From positions 1-64,000 of the forward strand of contig WGMQ01000045.1 in assembly GCA_016125005.1 (NCBI GenBank): a stretch of DNA of 64,000 nucleotides, in the 5' to 3' direction. Positions 39,492 through 51,116 of this stretch are shown in pieces (the stretch's first letter is position 1; each line of letters opens with the position of its first letter). Position numbers and translations under genes: made by a program. Below the pieces are notes generated by a model, which saw only the letters and a list, made by a program, of their open reading frames with translations, had not been told where the DNA came from and did no database searches. Source of the stretch: a bacterium. GTDB lineage: Bacteria; Sumerlaeota; Sumerlaeia; SLMS01.

Positions 39492-39804
39492 TTCCCTGAT
39501 TCTTGAAATCAGGGGGCCCCAGCCCTATGCACCCTCATCAGTGAGTCCGGTCGTCACGTGTAAGGGATTTCCCATCCCCGTCCAAGCAATGCCACTTTCT
39601 TGTGCAAGTCCCGAAACAAAGGGGGGATTTTGCCGCTATATGGCCTGTCGCGGGACTGGAACGATCCATGCCATCCAACTGGGAGCCAACTGCTAAGGGT
39701 TTCCTCCGAAAGAAACCAGTGACAATTAGGCGGTAACGTCAGAGCATTTATCAGGATGAAAATCGTCCTGCCTTCGCCGTGATTCCAATCTGGAGCCCCC
39801 TCTC

Positions 39805-40464
39805 ATGAGATCATCCGTCAATACCCGCGGGTTTACCCTGATCGAATTGCTGATTGTCGTGGCCATCATCTCGATTTTGGCAGCGATCGCGGTTCCGAAC
39901 TTTCTGGAGTCTCAGACGCGCACCAAAGTCACACGCGCGAAGAGCGACATGCGTGCTCTGACCACTGCCATTGAGGCCTATCGGGTGGACTACAACAAGT
40001 ACCCGCCCTCATCGTCTGCCGACATTGATTTTGATCTGCGCGGTGACCTCACCCGCGAACCGGCAGGGATCTATCATGTGACCACCCCGATTGCCTATAT
40101 CGTGGGCGAAAGTGTCCGTGAGATCTTCCGTGGCAAGTCGCTCAACACGGTGGACAAGACACTCCCCTACTACGGCTACGCCTCGCGCGATGATCGCACA
40201 TACTCGTCGGGGGACGTCTTTGCCACGGCGGGAACGGGCCGCTCGGCTCAGTGGTACTTCCTTGTCAGCAACGGCCCGGACCTGGTTGTGAACGAGTTTG
40301 CCTCCGCGATTACCAACGACAACTTCGAAGCCTTCATCGACACCATGTACGATCCCACGAACGGCATCATCAGCCCCGGAAACATTTACCGCGCCAACGG
40401 CAGCATCGAAGGAAACGGCAAGCGCGCCGGTTTCCATGTGGTGAACTACGGCGACGGCAAGTAA
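39805..40464 (+). CDS. Type II secretion/type IV pilin-like prepilin (GspG/PilA family)
   Basis: Prepilin signal 'RGFTLIELLIVVAIISILAAIAVPNFLESQTRTK'. Confidence 0.9.
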   Translation: MRSSVNTRGFTLIELLIVVAIISILAAIAVPNFLESQTRTKVTRAKSDMRALTTAIEAYRVDYNKYPPSSSADIDFDLRGDLTREPAGIYHVTTPIAYIVGESVREIFRGKSLNTVDKTLPYYGYASRDDRTYSSGDVFATAGTGRSAQWYFLVSNGPDLVVNEFASAITNDNFEAFIDTMYDPTNGIISPGNIYRANGSIEGNGKRAGFHVVNYGDGK

Positions 40465-40526
40465 TTCCCGGCCAGCCACGCCGGTTTCGGATGGCATCCG
40501 GACCGCATCGCCCGGAACATGAGCCC

Positions 40527-42341
40527 ATGACCCGGGCGGAAGACCAACCTCAAGCTCCGACTTCCCGATGGCCGCTGTTGCTTCCCGCAATGGCGGCCTT
40601 CCTCTTTGTTTTCGGGCCCATGGCGGCGACGGCGCCCTGGCGCCAATTTACGGCCGATGACTACTGGTTCGTGGGGCATGGGCAGATTCGCCCCGACCCG
40701 TCCAGCTGCACGGTGCTGCAATCCTTCTGCGGCGATTGGCTCACGGGAGCACGAGGCACTGGCGGGTGGCTGCGCCCCATTCCGCGCGTCTTCTTTCTCA
40801 TCGACGACTTGCTTTGGGGGATCAATTCCCCGTGGGGATACTATCTGACCAACTTTCTCCTGCACGGCCTGTGCGCGGCGATGGTCGCTGGCCTGGCGAT
40901 TTGGTGCCTGGGGGCTAGGTCCCGCTGGGCGGCGCTGGCGGCAGGTCTATTCTTTGGCTGGTACCCCTACGCAGGCGGGGCGGTATCCTGGGTGGCATCC
41001 CGCACTGACGTGCTGGCGGTTTTCTTCCTGCTGGCAGCGCTTGGATCGGCGCTTTGGCTGCGCCATTGGGCGGTCTCGCTTAGCCTGACCGCCCTTTGCA
41101 CCGTGCTGTCCTGCCTGTCCAAAGAGAGCGGCTTTTTTCTCCCGCTCTGGATGGGTGCTTCAGTTCTTGTCTCCGCAAAGCGCATCGGCTGGCGCCGGGG
41201 GGGCCTTGCTTTGGCAACCTGTGTCACTGCCGCCGCGGCCACTTTCCTCTGGCGAATCCACTGCCTCGGGAGTGTTGGCGGCTATGTGGAGCAGTTCCGG
41301 GATAAGTCCATTGGCGAACTGCTGCGCTGGGGCCTCGAGTTCGCCACGGGCAGTTGCCTCTTCGGCCCGGGGATGCTGGGCGGTTTACTGGTGGCCTGCG
41401 GAATCGTCGTGGCTTTCTCGCACCGGAGACCGGGGCAGCTCTCCATCGAGCGCTCTTTCGTCCCCTTGGTGGCGTTGGTTTTCATTATGGCAGCGGCAGT
41501 CCCCGTGGTCGGTCTGCCGCTGCCAACGGTTGAGAATGCCCGCTACTTCTACATGGCTGGCATCGGCTGGGCGCTACTGGGAGGATGGGTGGTCGCGGGC
41601 GTTGAGCAACATTCGCCGCGCCGCGCCGCGCTCATCACCGGGATAGCGACTGCTGCGCTGGTGGCCGCGTGGCTTCAGATCGATGGTCCCTGGCGTCGCG
41701 CCGGGCTGGTGACCAATTCGTTGGTCTCACAGATGATCGAGCCGACGCTTTCTGCAGGGGATCGACCGGTGGTCTCCGCCTATCGCGACATGGACGGCGC
41801 CGGATACGAGGCGAGGAACCTCCACGCGCGGGACGGAGGGAAGGTACTGCCCTGGGATCAGGCACCCTGGGCCATCTGGCGTCGAACTCTGGGTAAAGGT
41901 TCCAGCACCTGGGGCTTCCAGCCCGCGCTGCCCGAACCGGAGAGCGCGCGGCTCCTCCTGATCGGGCGTCTCGACGAGGACAAAGTCGAGGTATTCGATC
42001 TGGAGCGTCTGCTCCACGAATCCGTCGATCCTGTGGAAGGCGATTTGGTCGTCCGAATTCCCCCTTCCAATCAGGAGGAGGACCTGCAATATGCGATCCT
42101 TCGTCTGGACGTCGCGAAGGCATCACCACCCTGGCTACCCCGAGTGCGTCGCCCTGATGGCACGATCGTGGAGACAAAAACGGTCGCGGGGGAATCGCCT
42201 TCCAGCCACATTCTGAACCTCGGCATGGTCGCGGCGGACAATGGGGAGTGGCGCATCGATGCAGCCGAGGGCACGCAACTCTCGCGGATCCTGCTGACTG
42301 TCTATACGATGACCCCGGTCACGCCAGGTAGCGTCGAATAA
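40527..42341 (+). CDS. Polytopic membrane glycosyltransferase-like protein (PMT/GT-C-type)
   Basis: N-terminal multi-TM with 'LRPIPRVFFLIDDLLWGINSPWGYYLTNFLLHGLCAAMV'; soluble C-term. Confidence 0.6.
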   Translation: MTRAEDQPQAPTSRWPLLLPAMAAFLFVFGPMAATAPWRQFTADDYWFVGHGQIRPDPSSCTVLQSFCGDWLTGARGTGGWLRPIPRVFFLIDDLLWGINSPWGYYLTNFLLHGLCAAMVAGLAIWCLGARSRWAALAAGLFFGWYPYAGGAVSWVASRTDVLAVFFLLAALGSALWLRHWAVSLSLTALCTVLSCLSKESGFFLPLWMGASVLVSAKRIGWRRGGLALATCVTAAAATFLWRIHCLGSVGGYVEQFRDKSIGELLRWGLEFATGSCLFGPGMLGGLLVACGIVVAFSHRRPGQLSIERSFVPLVALVFIMAAAVPVVGLPLPTVENARYFYMAGIGWALLGGWVVAGVEQHSPRRAALITGIATAALVAAWLQIDGPWRRAGLVTNSLVSQMIEPTLSAGDRPVVSAYRDMDGAGYEARNLHARDGGKVLPWDQAPWAIWRRTLGKGSSTWGFQPALPEPESARLLLIGRLDEDKVEVFDLERLLHESVDPVEGDLVVRIPPSNQEEDLQYAILRLDVAKASPPWLPRVRRPDGTIVETKTVAGESPSSHILNLGMVAADNGEWRIDAAEGTQLSRILLTVYTMTPVTPGSVE

Positions 42342-42957
42342 GACCGATCACCACGCCCTGAAGCTCGACGTCTTTGGCCATCACGATGATCGGTTCCATG
42401 GTGCTATTGGCAGGCTGAAGCCTGACGTTGTCACCTTCGCGGTAGAAGCGCTTGACGGTCGCCTCCGTCCCGTTCACGAGGGCCACAACGACCTGACCCT
42501 GGCGAGCACTGGCAGCTCTCTCCACAATGATGAAGTCACCCTCGTGGATGCCGTCCTCGATCATCGAATCGCCGCGTACCCGAAGCACATAGGAGGTCTC
42601 GGCGTTGCGAACCAGATCGGACGGCACGTTGAAGCGATCAACGTCCTCCTCAAAAGCCTCGATGGGCAGACCAGCTGCCACGACGCCCTTGATGGGGAGC
42701 TTGTAGGCGGCATCCAGTTCCATCTGGACCATGTTGGGAGAATCCAGGTCACTGACCAGCTCGATACCGCGACCGCGGTTCCAGTGACGTTTGATGATTC
42801 CCTTTTCGGCCAGGTGCTTGAGGTGCTTGTGGACGGTCGCCAGGGACGACAAATCCATGCCGCGAGCGATTTCCTCCAGCGAGGGGGAGTACGACTTTTC
42901 CTCGATGAAGGTGCGGATGAACTCGAATATCTCGCGTTGCCTGCGCGTTAGGTACAT
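42319..42957 (-). CDS. lexA: LexA repressor
   Basis: 'LTRRQREIFEFIRTFIEEKSYSPSLEEIARGMDLSSLATVHKHLKHLAEKGII'; 'RGDSMIEDGIHEGD'; 'VALVNGTEATVKRFYRE'. Confidence 0.95.
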   Translation of the reverse strand: MYLTRRQREIFEFIRTFIEEKSYSPSLEEIARGMDLSSLATVHKHLKHLAEKGIIKRHWNRGRGIELVSDLDSPNMVQMELDAAYKLPIKGVVAAGLPIEAFEEDVDRFNVPSDLVRNAETSYVLRVRGDSMIEDGIHEGDFIIVERAASARQGQVVVALVNGTEATVKRFYREGDNVRLQPANSTMEPIIVMAKDVELQGVVIGLIRRYLA

Positions 42958-43107
42958 GCCGTCGGACCTCACGGTGAATTGCTTCCCGAAAACCTGAGGC
43001 AACGGTTGGCGAAGATTTGGTGAACGTCAAGGCAAAAAGAACGCGAAAGCAACACAAAATCCCGCGATATACAAGCTTTTGCAGGCGGCGGGAAAACCCC
43101 CGACTCC

Positions 43108-43809
43108 TCAGGCGAACTTGCGCAGGACAAACACCATTTCGGCAGGGCGCGTTACGAATAGGGCGAGTTCCGCTGGCAGAGCGAAGCGATTCGTCAGGCA
43201 GAGGAGCAATTCCTGCATCGCGGGCGGCGTCCAGTTGTGGAAGTGGATGCTGTACCGAATCGCCATGTAGTGCTCCACCTGGTGGGTGGCGTGGGGCTCG
43301 GCGAGCTTGTCGACAATGGTTGCCCATTCGTGATAGTGATGATGCCGCGAGATCTCGGGCCCTTCCTCATGATCGCGGAGCAGATGGTCGAGCGTGGTTG
43401 TCTCGCGGTCTCGATCGAATGTGGCGCGCTTGTCGGGCACCGCGCAGTAGAGGACTCCGCCGGGCCGAATCACGCGGCATAGATTCTGGATCGTGCGGAT
43501 GGGATCCTCGCAGTGCTCCAGGAAGTGGTTGGCGATCACAAAGTCGACGCTCGCGTCCGCGACTGTGGAGAGCGTCTCGCCATCGTCGATGATGTGGGGC
43601 TCCACGAGCTGCTTGTCCGCCAGTTCCGGGTAGTGCTTGCGCAGCTCCGCGGTGGGCATCCGGTCGACGTAGCGAACACGGGCCGCGCGGGGAACCTTCA
43701 GCGGCAGGTGGAGCGCGCCGATCTCAAGGCCGTCGCCGCAAAGGAAGGCCTCGGCGATCTGCTCACGAGAGAGTCCCTGCTCAGCAGCGCGACGGAAGAG
43801 CTTGAGCAC
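43108..43809 (-). CDS. SAM-dependent class I methyltransferase
   Basis: 'DASVDFVIANHFLEHCEDPIRTIQNLCRVIRPGGVLYCAVPD'. Confidence 0.85.
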   Translation of the reverse strand: MLKLFRRAAEQGLSREQIAEAFLCGDGLEIGALHLPLKVPRAARVRYVDRMPTAELRKHYPELADKQLVEPHIIDDGETLSTVADASVDFVIANHFLEHCEDPIRTIQNLCRVIRPGGVLYCAVPDKRATFDRDRETTTLDHLLRDHEEGPEISRHHHYHEWATIVDKLAEPHATHQVEHYMAIRYSIHFHNWTPPAMQELLLCLTNRFALPAELALFVTRPAEMVFVLRKFA

Positions 43810-43811
43810 CG

Positions 43812-44471
43812 TCAGAATCTCACCTTCACCACGGTGCCGTCACCCACGTCGATGGTGAGCAGGCCGACGCGGACCTCGATGAGGTGAAGCTCGCCGATTT
43901 TTTGTCCGGCCCGGTATTCCTTCCCATTGATGAAGGCCACGGCGCCGTTGCCGAACTCCATGACACCGGTCACGGTGAGGCCCAACTCGTCGGGGCGCAC
44001 GATTTGGCCGCTACGGAACACGCCGGAATAGCCGGACGGCGGTGGAGTGGGGACTGGCGAGGGCATGGCCGTGGGCACGGGCGTCGGCGACGGAGGCGGA
44101 GTGGGTGACGGCCACGGGGTCGGGGTGGGCCAAGGCGTGGGAGATGGCGCCGGAGTAGGGCTCGGCGTTGCCGCGGGAGTTGCTGTTGGGACCGGTGTTG
44201 GGCTCGGCGCCAACGTGGGGGTTGGCGGAACCGGGGTGGCTGAGGCCACGACGATTGGTGGCGTCGCGGGGACTTCACCCTGCTGTCCCTTCCATAGCAC
44301 GACCACGAGCACGATCAGCCCGGCCAGGACGGCGACGATCAGGAACTTTCCTCCCCCACCACCCGGGGCGGGAGTCGGTGGTGGCGGAGCGGATGGCGGC
44401 GGAGGCGGCAGGTCTCGGCGGGCTGCGCGCTCCTTGGAGGCCTTCTCCAGCGCGTCCAGGATGGAACTCAT
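43812..44471 (-). CDS. GspB-like secretion accessory protein with TM and Pro-rich linker
   Basis: '[20 protein letters not shown]' N-term; TM; PTP/PSPTP linker; C-term '[43 protein letters not shown]'; partner of the ExeA-like gene. Confidence 0.75.
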   Translation of the reverse strand: MSSILDALEKASKERAARRDLPPPPPSAPPPPTPAPGGGGGKFLIVAVLAGLIVLVVVLWKGQQGEVPATPPIVVASATPVPPTPTLAPSPTPVPTATPAATPSPTPAPSPTPWPTPTPWPSPTPPPSPTPVPTAMPSPVPTPPPSGYSGVFRSGQIVRPDELGLTVTGVMEFGNGAVAFINGKEYRAGQKIGELHLIEVRVGLLTIDVGDGTVVKVRF

Positions 44472-46450
44472 GGCGCGCCCTCCGTTTCACCAATCAGGCG
44501 CAGCGCCGTCGCTGCGTCCACTTCGGTCCCTGCGGACAAACCGGAGCGAGTGCGGTAGGTAGAGACGGCCAGTTCGGTCAATGCGTCGAACTCGCCCGTG
44601 GGCGCGATGGCGTATAGACCAACCTTGGCGAGACGCTTCTGCAGCGCGGAAACGGCTTCGCCCTGGGCGAGCGGCTTGAGTCCCACGAGACCCTCCGGAT
44701 CAAAGAAAGGCACCATCACGGAGGTCACGTGCGCGTTCACCATCTGCGCCGGGAGCAGCAGCCTGCCGCTCCGCGGATCGAGGATCGTGACGGTGTTCGC
44801 CTCCACCTTCAACACGACCGACCAAGGGCCGAATCCGGGGCTTGAGTCGTCGACCTGGATCAGCGCGGGGAACATCCCGGGCTTCAGCACGTTCAGCGTG
44901 GCGGCAAGGCGTGCTTCGCGCAGGAAAAGCGGGGCGCGCCCCGTGGCGAGACGACGCTCGCTAAGTTGCTCGGGGGTCATGCCGCGTAGAATTGCCAGCT
45001 GATCTTCGGGGAATCGGCTGCCATTTTTGGCGGCCAACCAAGTGATGAGCGCCGCGTGATAGGCGACACCGGCTTCGTTCACGCGGAGGATGCCATCGGT
45101 GTCATAGGTCCATGGCGCCGCGGCGGCCTTGCTCGGTGCCGGGGTGGGCACGGGGGTGGGTTCCAGGGTGGGCGCCGGCGAGGGCGAAGGTGTCGGCGCG
45201 ACCGTCGGGGACGGCGACGGGGTGGGCACCGGTGATGGTGTCGGGGAAGGTTCGGGACTCGGCGAAGGCGATGGCGTCGGCTCGGGCGTGGGGGTCGACT
45301 CTGGCGTGGGAGAAGGAGCGGGTGTTGGCGACGGCTCGGGAGTTTGAGTCGGGCTCGGCAACGGCGTGGCGGTCGGCGTGATGCGAGGCGTGGCGGTGGG
45401 CGTCGGCAGCGTCGTGATGGGCGTCGCGACCGCCGGCATTGCTACCGCAGGCGCTGGATTGCGCGGCTGGATTGCCAGCACGACCGCGATGACAAGCAGG
45501 CCCGCAAAAAGGGCAAATGCCAGCGGCCAGATACCGGGCAATCCGCCTCGGGAACGCTCTGCATCCCCGCCCACCACGACGACTTCATCGGAGCTTCCCG
45601 CGGCGGCTTGGCGAGCGGTAGCTTTTGCTCCAGCGCGGCGCGGCATTCCGCCCAGCTCGTCGATTGCCTTGTCGACAATTTCCTCGCTGATCTCGAACTG
45701 CTCGCGGACGAAAGCGACGAGGAGCGCGCGGTCTGAGAGCACATTGACGCGACGGGGAACCCCAAGGCTGTATTCGAAGATGCGACGCAGGGCCTTCTTG
45801 TGGAACTTGATGGGCTTGGTGGCACCGGCGACTTCGAGACGATGGGTGATGTACTCGCCGAGTTCCTCGAAGGTCAGCGGCGAGATGTGGAAGCGCACGG
45901 TGATGCGCTGATTGAGCTGTTCGAGCTCCGGCAGGTCCAGCATGTCAGCCAGCTCCGGCTGGCCGACCAGGGCGATCTGGATCAACTTGGCCGTTTCCGT
46001 CTCGAGGTTGCTCAGGAGTCGCACCTGCTCGAGGGCCTGTGCGGACAGGCGCTGCGCCTCGTCGATCAACAGCACCACGTTGCGGTCGTGGCGGTATTCT
46101 TCCAGAAGGAACTTGTTCAGCTCCGCAAGGAGTTCGCGCTTCGAGGTGCTGGTGGCGGGAATGCCGAATTCGCCATTGATGGTCTGGAGCAGCTCGACAT
46201 CGCTCAGCTCGGGGTTCAGGACGATGGCGAGGCGGTTGGCCTGACGATCCAGCTTGCCGAGCATGGCGCGACAGATGGTCGTCTTTCCGCAGCCAATTTC
46301 CCCGGTCAGGGCGATGAACCCTTTGCGCTGCTCGATGCCGTAGGTGAGCGCCGCCAAAGCCTCGCGGTGGCGCCGCGACAGGAACAGGAACCGCGAGTTT
46401 GGCGTGATGTTGAACGGCTCTTCGGTGAATCCGAAGAATTCAAGGTACAT
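44468..46450 (-). CDS. GspA/ExeA-like AAA ATPase with Pro-rich linker and C-terminal peptidoglycan-binding region
   Basis: '[64 protein letters not shown]'; '[12 protein letters not shown]'; C-term PG-binding_1-like; 4-bp overlap with the GspB-like gene. Confidence 0.87.
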   Translation of the reverse strand: MYLEFFGFTEEPFNITPNSRFLFLSRRHREALAALTYGIEQRKGFIALTGEIGCGKTTICRAMLGKLDRQANRLAIVLNPELSDVELLQTINGEFGIPATSTSKRELLAELNKFLLEEYRHDRNVVLLIDEAQRLSAQALEQVRLLSNLETETAKLIQIALVGQPELADMLDLPELEQLNQRITVRFHISPLTFEELGEYITHRLEVAGATKPIKFHKKALRRIFEYSLGVPRRVNVLSDRALLVAFVREQFEISEEIVDKAIDELGGMPRRAGAKATARQAAAGSSDEVVVVGGDAERSRGGLPGIWPLAFALFAGLLVIAVVLAIQPRNPAPAVAMPAVATPITTLPTPTATPRITPTATPLPSPTQTPEPSPTPAPSPTPESTPTPEPTPSPSPSPEPSPTPSPVPTPSPSPTVAPTPSPSPAPTLEPTPVPTPAPSKAAAAPWTYDTDGILRVNEAGVAYHAALITWLAAKNGSRFPEDQLAILRGMTPEQLSERRLATGRAPLFLREARLAATLNVLKPGMFPALIQVDDSSPGFGPWSVVLKVEANTVTILDPRSGRLLLPAQMVNAHVTSVMVPFFDPEGLVGLKPLAQGEAVSALQKRLAKVGLYAIAPTGEFDALTELAVSTYRTRSGLSAGTEVDAATALRLIGETEGAP

Positions 46451-46692
46451 GATGATGGGCCCTCGGTGACTCCACCTGACGATTCGACGGGAGAGTGGTA
46501 TCGATGCGATCGGAAGGTCAACCGCGGAGGTGGATCGACGGTTCCATCTTGGGCGAGGTTGTCGATCATCCTTGACCGTGCCGACAGGGGAGCGGATTTT
46601 CTCGCTTGAATTGCGGTACAAGTGTCACGATCCTTGCATCCCGCTGTTCCTGTGCGGTCCCATTGCCGCATCACTTCATCGCCGAGTGCATA

Positions 46693-48699
46693 ATGAACAA
46701 TCTAAAGTCCGTTTCGCTGTGGCTGGTTATTTTCGTCCTCTGTATCATTTTGGCCTTCCGGTTGATCGATCGGCCAAAGCCCGTCGAGCTGACGGTGGTC
46801 GCGTTCCTTGAGTTGGCAGAGGAGAATTACGACGCCACGAAGAAGGAGAACCCCGCCCTGAAGGGGGTGATCGATCGCGAAGGGCAGATCGAAGGGAAGG
46901 TGCTCGCCTCCGCCTGGACCGCGAAGACCGGCAAGGAAGTCGACAAGGTCCTCAAAGACGCGGACGGCTTCGTTCCCTTCACCACCAGCTACGTCCCGAA
47001 TCAGGCGCAGGCCATTCTGGAAACCATGCGCAAGACCGGCGTTCGCGAATACGACGGCCGTCAGGCCGGTGGCTTTGCGATGTCGCTGCTCCTGACGATT
47101 GTCGGCCCGATCATCTTCCTCGTGCTGCTATGGGTGCTTTTGGTGCGCCAGCTCCAGAATAGCGGCAACAAGGCCATGACCTTCGGGAAGTCGAAGGCCA
47201 AGATGATCAGCGAAGGCCAGATCAAGGTCAACTTCGACGACGTCGCCGGCGTGGAAGAGGCCAAGGAAGAGCTTCGCGAAATCGTGGAGTTTCTCAAGGA
47301 TCCGAAGAAGTTCTCCCGCCTTGGCGGCAAGATTCCGAAGGGCGTGCTGCTGTTCGGCCCCCCCGGTACAGGCAAGACGTTGCTTGCTCGCGCTGTTGCG
47401 GGCGAAGCGGGTTGTCCGTTCTTCTCGATCTCCGGCTCGGACTTCGTGGAAATGTTTGTCGGCGTCGGCGCGAGCCGCGTTCGCGACTTGTTCGACCAGG
47501 CGAAGAAGAACAAGCCCTGCGTGATCTTCATCGATGAAATCGACGCCGTCGGTCGTCACCGCTTCGCCGGCATTGGCGGCGGGCATGACGAGCGTGAGCA
47601 GACCCTCAACCAGTTGCTGGTGGAGATGGACGGCTTTGCGACGAACGAAGGCGTGATCCTGATCGCCGCGACCAATCGTCCCGACGTGCTTGATCCGGCT
47701 CTGCTCCGCCCGGGCCGCTTTGATCGCCAGATCACTGTGGATTACCCCGATGTGCTCGGTCGCGAGCGCATCCTGAAGGTCCACGCCAAGAACGTGAAGT
47801 TGGCTAACGCGGTCGAACTGAAGTCCATCGCCAAGGGGACCCCCGGGTTCTCCGGTGCAGACCTCGCCAACATCATCAACGAGGCCGCGCTGCTGGCGGC
47901 CCGCCAGAACAAGACTCACGTCGACCAGAAGGACCTGGAGGAAGCCAAGGACCGAGTCATGATGGGTCCCGAGCGCCGCAGCCTGAGCATCACCGCCAAC
48001 GAAAAGCGGCTGACGGCAATCCACGAGGCTGGGCACGCCCTGGCTGCCTACTTCACCCCGGGTTGCGACCCGGTTCACAAGATCACCATCATTCCCCGTG
48101 GCCGCAGTCTCGGCCTCACCGCCGTGCTTCCCGGCGAAGAGCGCTTTAATCGCACAAAGACCCAGCTTCAGGCCCAGTTGGTGTACGGCCTCGGTGGTCT
48201 CGCGGCGGAGAAGGCAGTGAACGGCGAGTTCGGCACAGGTGTTGGGAACGACCTGATGCGGATCACCGGATTGGCCCGTCGCATGGTTTGCGAGATGGGC
48301 ATGAGCGATCGTCTTGGCCCGCGTACCTTCGGCGAGAACAACAACAACGTCTTCCTGGGTCGCGACATGGCCAACCACGAGAAGACCTACTCCGAGGAAA
48401 TGGCCAAGATCATCGACGAGGAAGTAAAGCAGCTCATCGACGAGGCCCACAATCGCGCCATGACCATCATGACCGATCAACGCAACCTGCTGGATGTGGT
48501 CACCCAGGCGCTGGTCGACCGCGAGACGCTCAATGGCGAAGAATTCCTGGCCCTGATGAAGGGGGAGACGCTCCCCCCGCTCTTCAACAAGGAATCCACC
48601 CCGCCGACCGCTCCGCCAAGCTCCAAGGAAGAGGACTGCAAGCCCCGCGCTCCTCGCCTCGGCGACATCCTCGACGGTCCCCGCCAAGTCCCCGGATGA
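46693..48699 (+). CDS. ftsH: ATP-dependent zinc metalloprotease FtsH
   Basis: [31 protein letters not shown]; zinc motif [10 protein letters not shown]. Confidence 0.97.
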   Translation: MNNLKSVSLWLVIFVLCIILAFRLIDRPKPVELTVVAFLELAEENYDATKKENPALKGVIDREGQIEGKVLASAWTAKTGKEVDKVLKDADGFVPFTTSYVPNQAQAILETMRKTGVREYDGRQAGGFAMSLLLTIVGPIIFLVLLWVLLVRQLQNSGNKAMTFGKSKAKMISEGQIKVNFDDVAGVEEAKEELREIVEFLKDPKKFSRLGGKIPKGVLLFGPPGTGKTLLARAVAGEAGCPFFSISGSDFVEMFVGVGASRVRDLFDQAKKNKPCVIFIDEIDAVGRHRFAGIGGGHDEREQTLNQLLVEMDGFATNEGVILIAATNRPDVLDPALLRPGRFDRQITVDYPDVLGRERILKVHAKNVKLANAVELKSIAKGTPGFSGADLANIINEAALLAARQNKTHVDQKDLEEAKDRVMMGPERRSLSITANEKRLTAIHEAGHALAAYFTPGCDPVHKITIIPRGRSLGLTAVLPGEERFNRTKTQLQAQLVYGLGGLAAEKAVNGEFGTGVGNDLMRITGLARRMVCEMGMSDRLGPRTFGENNNNVFLGRDMANHEKTYSEEMAKIIDEEVKQLIDEAHNRAMTIMTDQRNLLDVVTQALVDRETLNGEEFLALMKGETLPPLFNKESTPPTAPPSSKEEDCKPRAPRLGDILDGPRQVPG

Positions 48700-49571
48700 A
48701 ACCCGCTCTCCTGAATATCGTGCTCACGGCCACCCTGCTTCAGGGTGGCCTTTGCCTGTCCGCGGAACCCTCCGCCACGCTGAAGGTCGGCGACTTGTTC
48801 GTAACGCCGGACGCGGAACCGCTTGTCGGCACCCCGCTGGTCACCTTCGAGCAACTGAACAATGACGTGGTCCCCACGCTCTGGCCGCGGCTGGACGCAG
48901 AGCACGCTGCAGGTCACCATGATGTGGTGCTGGCGACTACCGAGGTGCTCCTAGCATGGATTCCTCCGACGGCCCCCGAGTACGGGGAGGCCCTCTGGTA
49001 CCGCGCGAGGGCCTATGCGGAAGTCGGCGACCTGGACCGCGTGGATCGCGTGGCGACCACCTATCTCAAGAGTTTCCCCAAAGGCCCACGGCTGGGCTGG
49101 TTCTTGGTCCGAGTGGCGCGCGGATGGATGCGCGAGCAGAAACCGGTGGAGGCGGCAGCCGTCTGGGCCGTGCTGCTGGACGAGAAGATCGCCCTGTCGC
49201 CCGAGGAGGCGATGGAGGCGGCGATCGTCTTCGATCTTGCATTTCGTCCCGTTGACGTGCGGCGGGCTTTGGATGCGGCGCCCGGTCTGGCGGGGGGAGC
49301 GAAAGGATCTGCGCTGGTGGTGCGTTCGCTGCTGATGGCGGACGATCCGTCGCGTGAGCTCCCGAAGGGGGAGCTACTGACGGAGCCGGAGGACTTGTTG
49401 GTCTTCGGCTTCCTCTTGGAAGCGCGGGGACGTCGCGAGGAAGCGGTGCCCGCCTACCGGGCTGTGCTGGCTGACAAGCGTGCATCGCAGGCCCTGCACG
49501 ATGCAGCGTCGCGTCGGCTCGACGATCGCTGGAAGCTCTGGCCTCCCCCGACCACCATCACATCCCCGTGA
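48696..49571 (+). CDS. Exported TPR-like protein of unknown function
   Basis: Start overlaps ftsH stop (ATGA); signal peptide [24 protein letters not shown]; helical repeats. Confidence 0.65.
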   Translation: MKPALLNIVLTATLLQGGLCLSAEPSATLKVGDLFVTPDAEPLVGTPLVTFEQLNNDVVPTLWPRLDAEHAAGHHDVVLATTEVLLAWIPPTAPEYGEALWYRARAYAEVGDLDRVDRVATTYLKSFPKGPRLGWFLVRVARGWMREQKPVEAAAVWAVLLDEKIALSPEEAMEAAIVFDLAFRPVDVRRALDAAPGLAGGAKGSALVVRSLLMADDPSRELPKGELLTEPEDLLVFGFLLEARGRREEAVPAYRAVLADKRASQALHDAASRRLDDRWKLWPPPTTITSP

Positions 49572-50355
49572 TGACCAGGATCAGCGTGGTAAGCAGGTAG
49601 TCGAAAATCAGGATCTGGATCAGTGCGAAAACCACCGAGTTGGTCGTCGCACGCCCGACCCCTGCAGCGCCGCCACTCGTGTTAAAGCCGTAATAACAGC
49701 CACTGACCGCGATGATCAAACCGAAGACGAACGTCTTCGCGATACCTCCGACGATGTCGGGGATCTTGGCGAAGGCCAGGGTGGTGGTGTAATACTGAAG
49801 CGGGTCGATGTTCAGTGCCGCATCGCCGACCGCCTTGCCGCCGAGATAGCCAGTGACTAGGCAGATGCAGCTGATCATGGGCAGCATCAGGGTCATGGCG
49901 ATGACCCGCGGGGCGCAGAGATAGCGGAGCGGATCGACATTCAGGATATCCATCGCGTCCAACTGTTCGGTCACGCGCATGGTGCCGATCTCGGCCGTGA
50001 TGGAGGCGGCGACGCGCGCGCCGACCACCATCGCGCAAAAGGCTGGTACCATCTCGCGCGCATTGGCGATGAACGAGATGCCGGGAACGTAGTTCTTGGA
50101 GCCGAATTTGACGAGCTGCACGCCGGTCTGGAGCACCATCACCATGCCCACGAAGATACTGGTCAGGGCGGCGATGGGAAAGCTCTTCACGCCAATGAGA
50201 ACCGCCTGGTCCATGATCTGGCGATAGCGCCAAGGGGGGCTGAGGACCCGGCCCATGACTGATAGAAAGAAGTTGAAGTAGTTGCCCACAAACTGGAGCA
50301 GGTCGAGAGTACCGCGACCCACGTTGGCAACCAAATTGAGCGGAGCGCTGGTCAT
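49558..50355 (-). CDS. mlaE: MlaE-family ABC transporter permease
   Basis: 'FPIAALTSIFVGMVMVLQTGVQL', 'GARVAASITAEIGTMRVTEQLDAMDILNVDPLRYLCAPRVIAM'. Confidence 0.9.
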   Translation of the reverse strand: MTSAPLNLVANVGRGTLDLLQFVGNYFNFFLSVMGRVLSPPWRYRQIMDQAVLIGVKSFPIAALTSIFVGMVMVLQTGVQLVKFGSKNYVPGISFIANAREMVPAFCAMVVGARVAASITAEIGTMRVTEQLDAMDILNVDPLRYLCAPRVIAMTLMLPMISCICLVTGYLGGKAVGDAALNIDPLQYYTTTLAFAKIPDIVGGIAKTFVFGLIIAVSGCYYGFNTSGGAAGVGRATTNSVVFALIQILIFDYLLTTLILVITGM

Positions 50356-50387
50356 TTGGGTAAGGCGTTTCCTACTTCAGGGGGTAT

Positions 50388-51116
50388 GTGACGAAAGAAT
50401 ATGGGAACGAAGCAGCAACTCTTGTTGTCAAACGCGGCGGATTGAACCCAGCTTCGGAACCGAAGGCAATCGGCATCTGGAAAGCACCCGGAGTGAATCA
50501 CCCCTTGCAGGTAACGCGCCGCACCATCGGGCCCAAGTCGAGTCAACGTGGCATGACGGTCTTTGAACTGACCATCGTGTTGCTGATCGGCTTGATCATT
50601 GTGGGCGTGGGGTGGATGATGACGCGGCCGGCCGTGACCCAGACCAAACTGAGTCGTGTACGGGAGGATCATCGGGCCCTCGCCCGTGCCCTTTCCAACT
50701 ATCAGATCGACTACGCCTCCAAGCCCCAGGACCTGGCCACGCTGCGCTCCCACGACAGCTACCTCGGGTCGACCCCGCTGGATCCCTTCCAGCGTAACCG
50801 CGGTGGCTACGTCTATGTGCCTTCCCTTTATCCCGACATGCCGGCATTGCTGATCAGTGCGGGTCCCGATGGGGACTTTGACCTGCCACCGGAGTTGCTC
50901 CGCATTGCAGACATCACCATGGCCTCGCCCGACATGTTCCCCCCGTCGCGAGGGACCAACGGAAGTTCCGCGATGTCGGACTCGTCCGGCCAGGCGGCGG
51001 AAGCTGGTTCCCTGAGCCAGGAAGCAGCTCTGGGCATCATCTCGGCCTATCTATATCTGGGTTCGTTCAACGCCGAGCGCGGCAATGACGGCGACGTCAT
51101 CACCATCGTCCACTAA
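50388..51116 (+). CDS. Prepilin-like protein (pseudopilin); true start may be downstream
   Basis: 'RGMTVFELTIVLLIGLIIVGVGWMM' prepilin-like segment. Confidence 0.65.
   Translation: MTKEYGNEAATLVVKRGGLNPASEPKAIGIWKAPGVNHPLQVTRRTIGPKSSQRGMTVFELTIVLLIGLIIVGVGWMMTRPAVTQTKLSRVREDHRALARALSNYQIDYASKPQDLATLRSHDSYLGSTPLDPFQRNRGGYVYVPSLYPDMPALLISAGPDGDFDLPPELLRIADITMASPDMFPPSRGTNGSSAMSDSSGQAAEAGSLSQEAALGIISAYLYLGSFNAERGNDGDVITIVH

Noticed and set aside
44040-45460. Frameshift-prone assembly error in Pro-rich repeats
   Set aside because: Both frames stay open through the repeats into sensible C-terminal domains, so treated as real linkers
47128-48687. 519-aa minus-strand ORF opposite ftsH
   Set aside because: Antisense shadow of a certain ftsH gene, a consequence of high GC; same logic for 2646-3476(+), 3744-4775(+), 9600-10772(+), 61417-62940(+), 36308-37231(+), 32684-33589(-) and 27175-28674(+)
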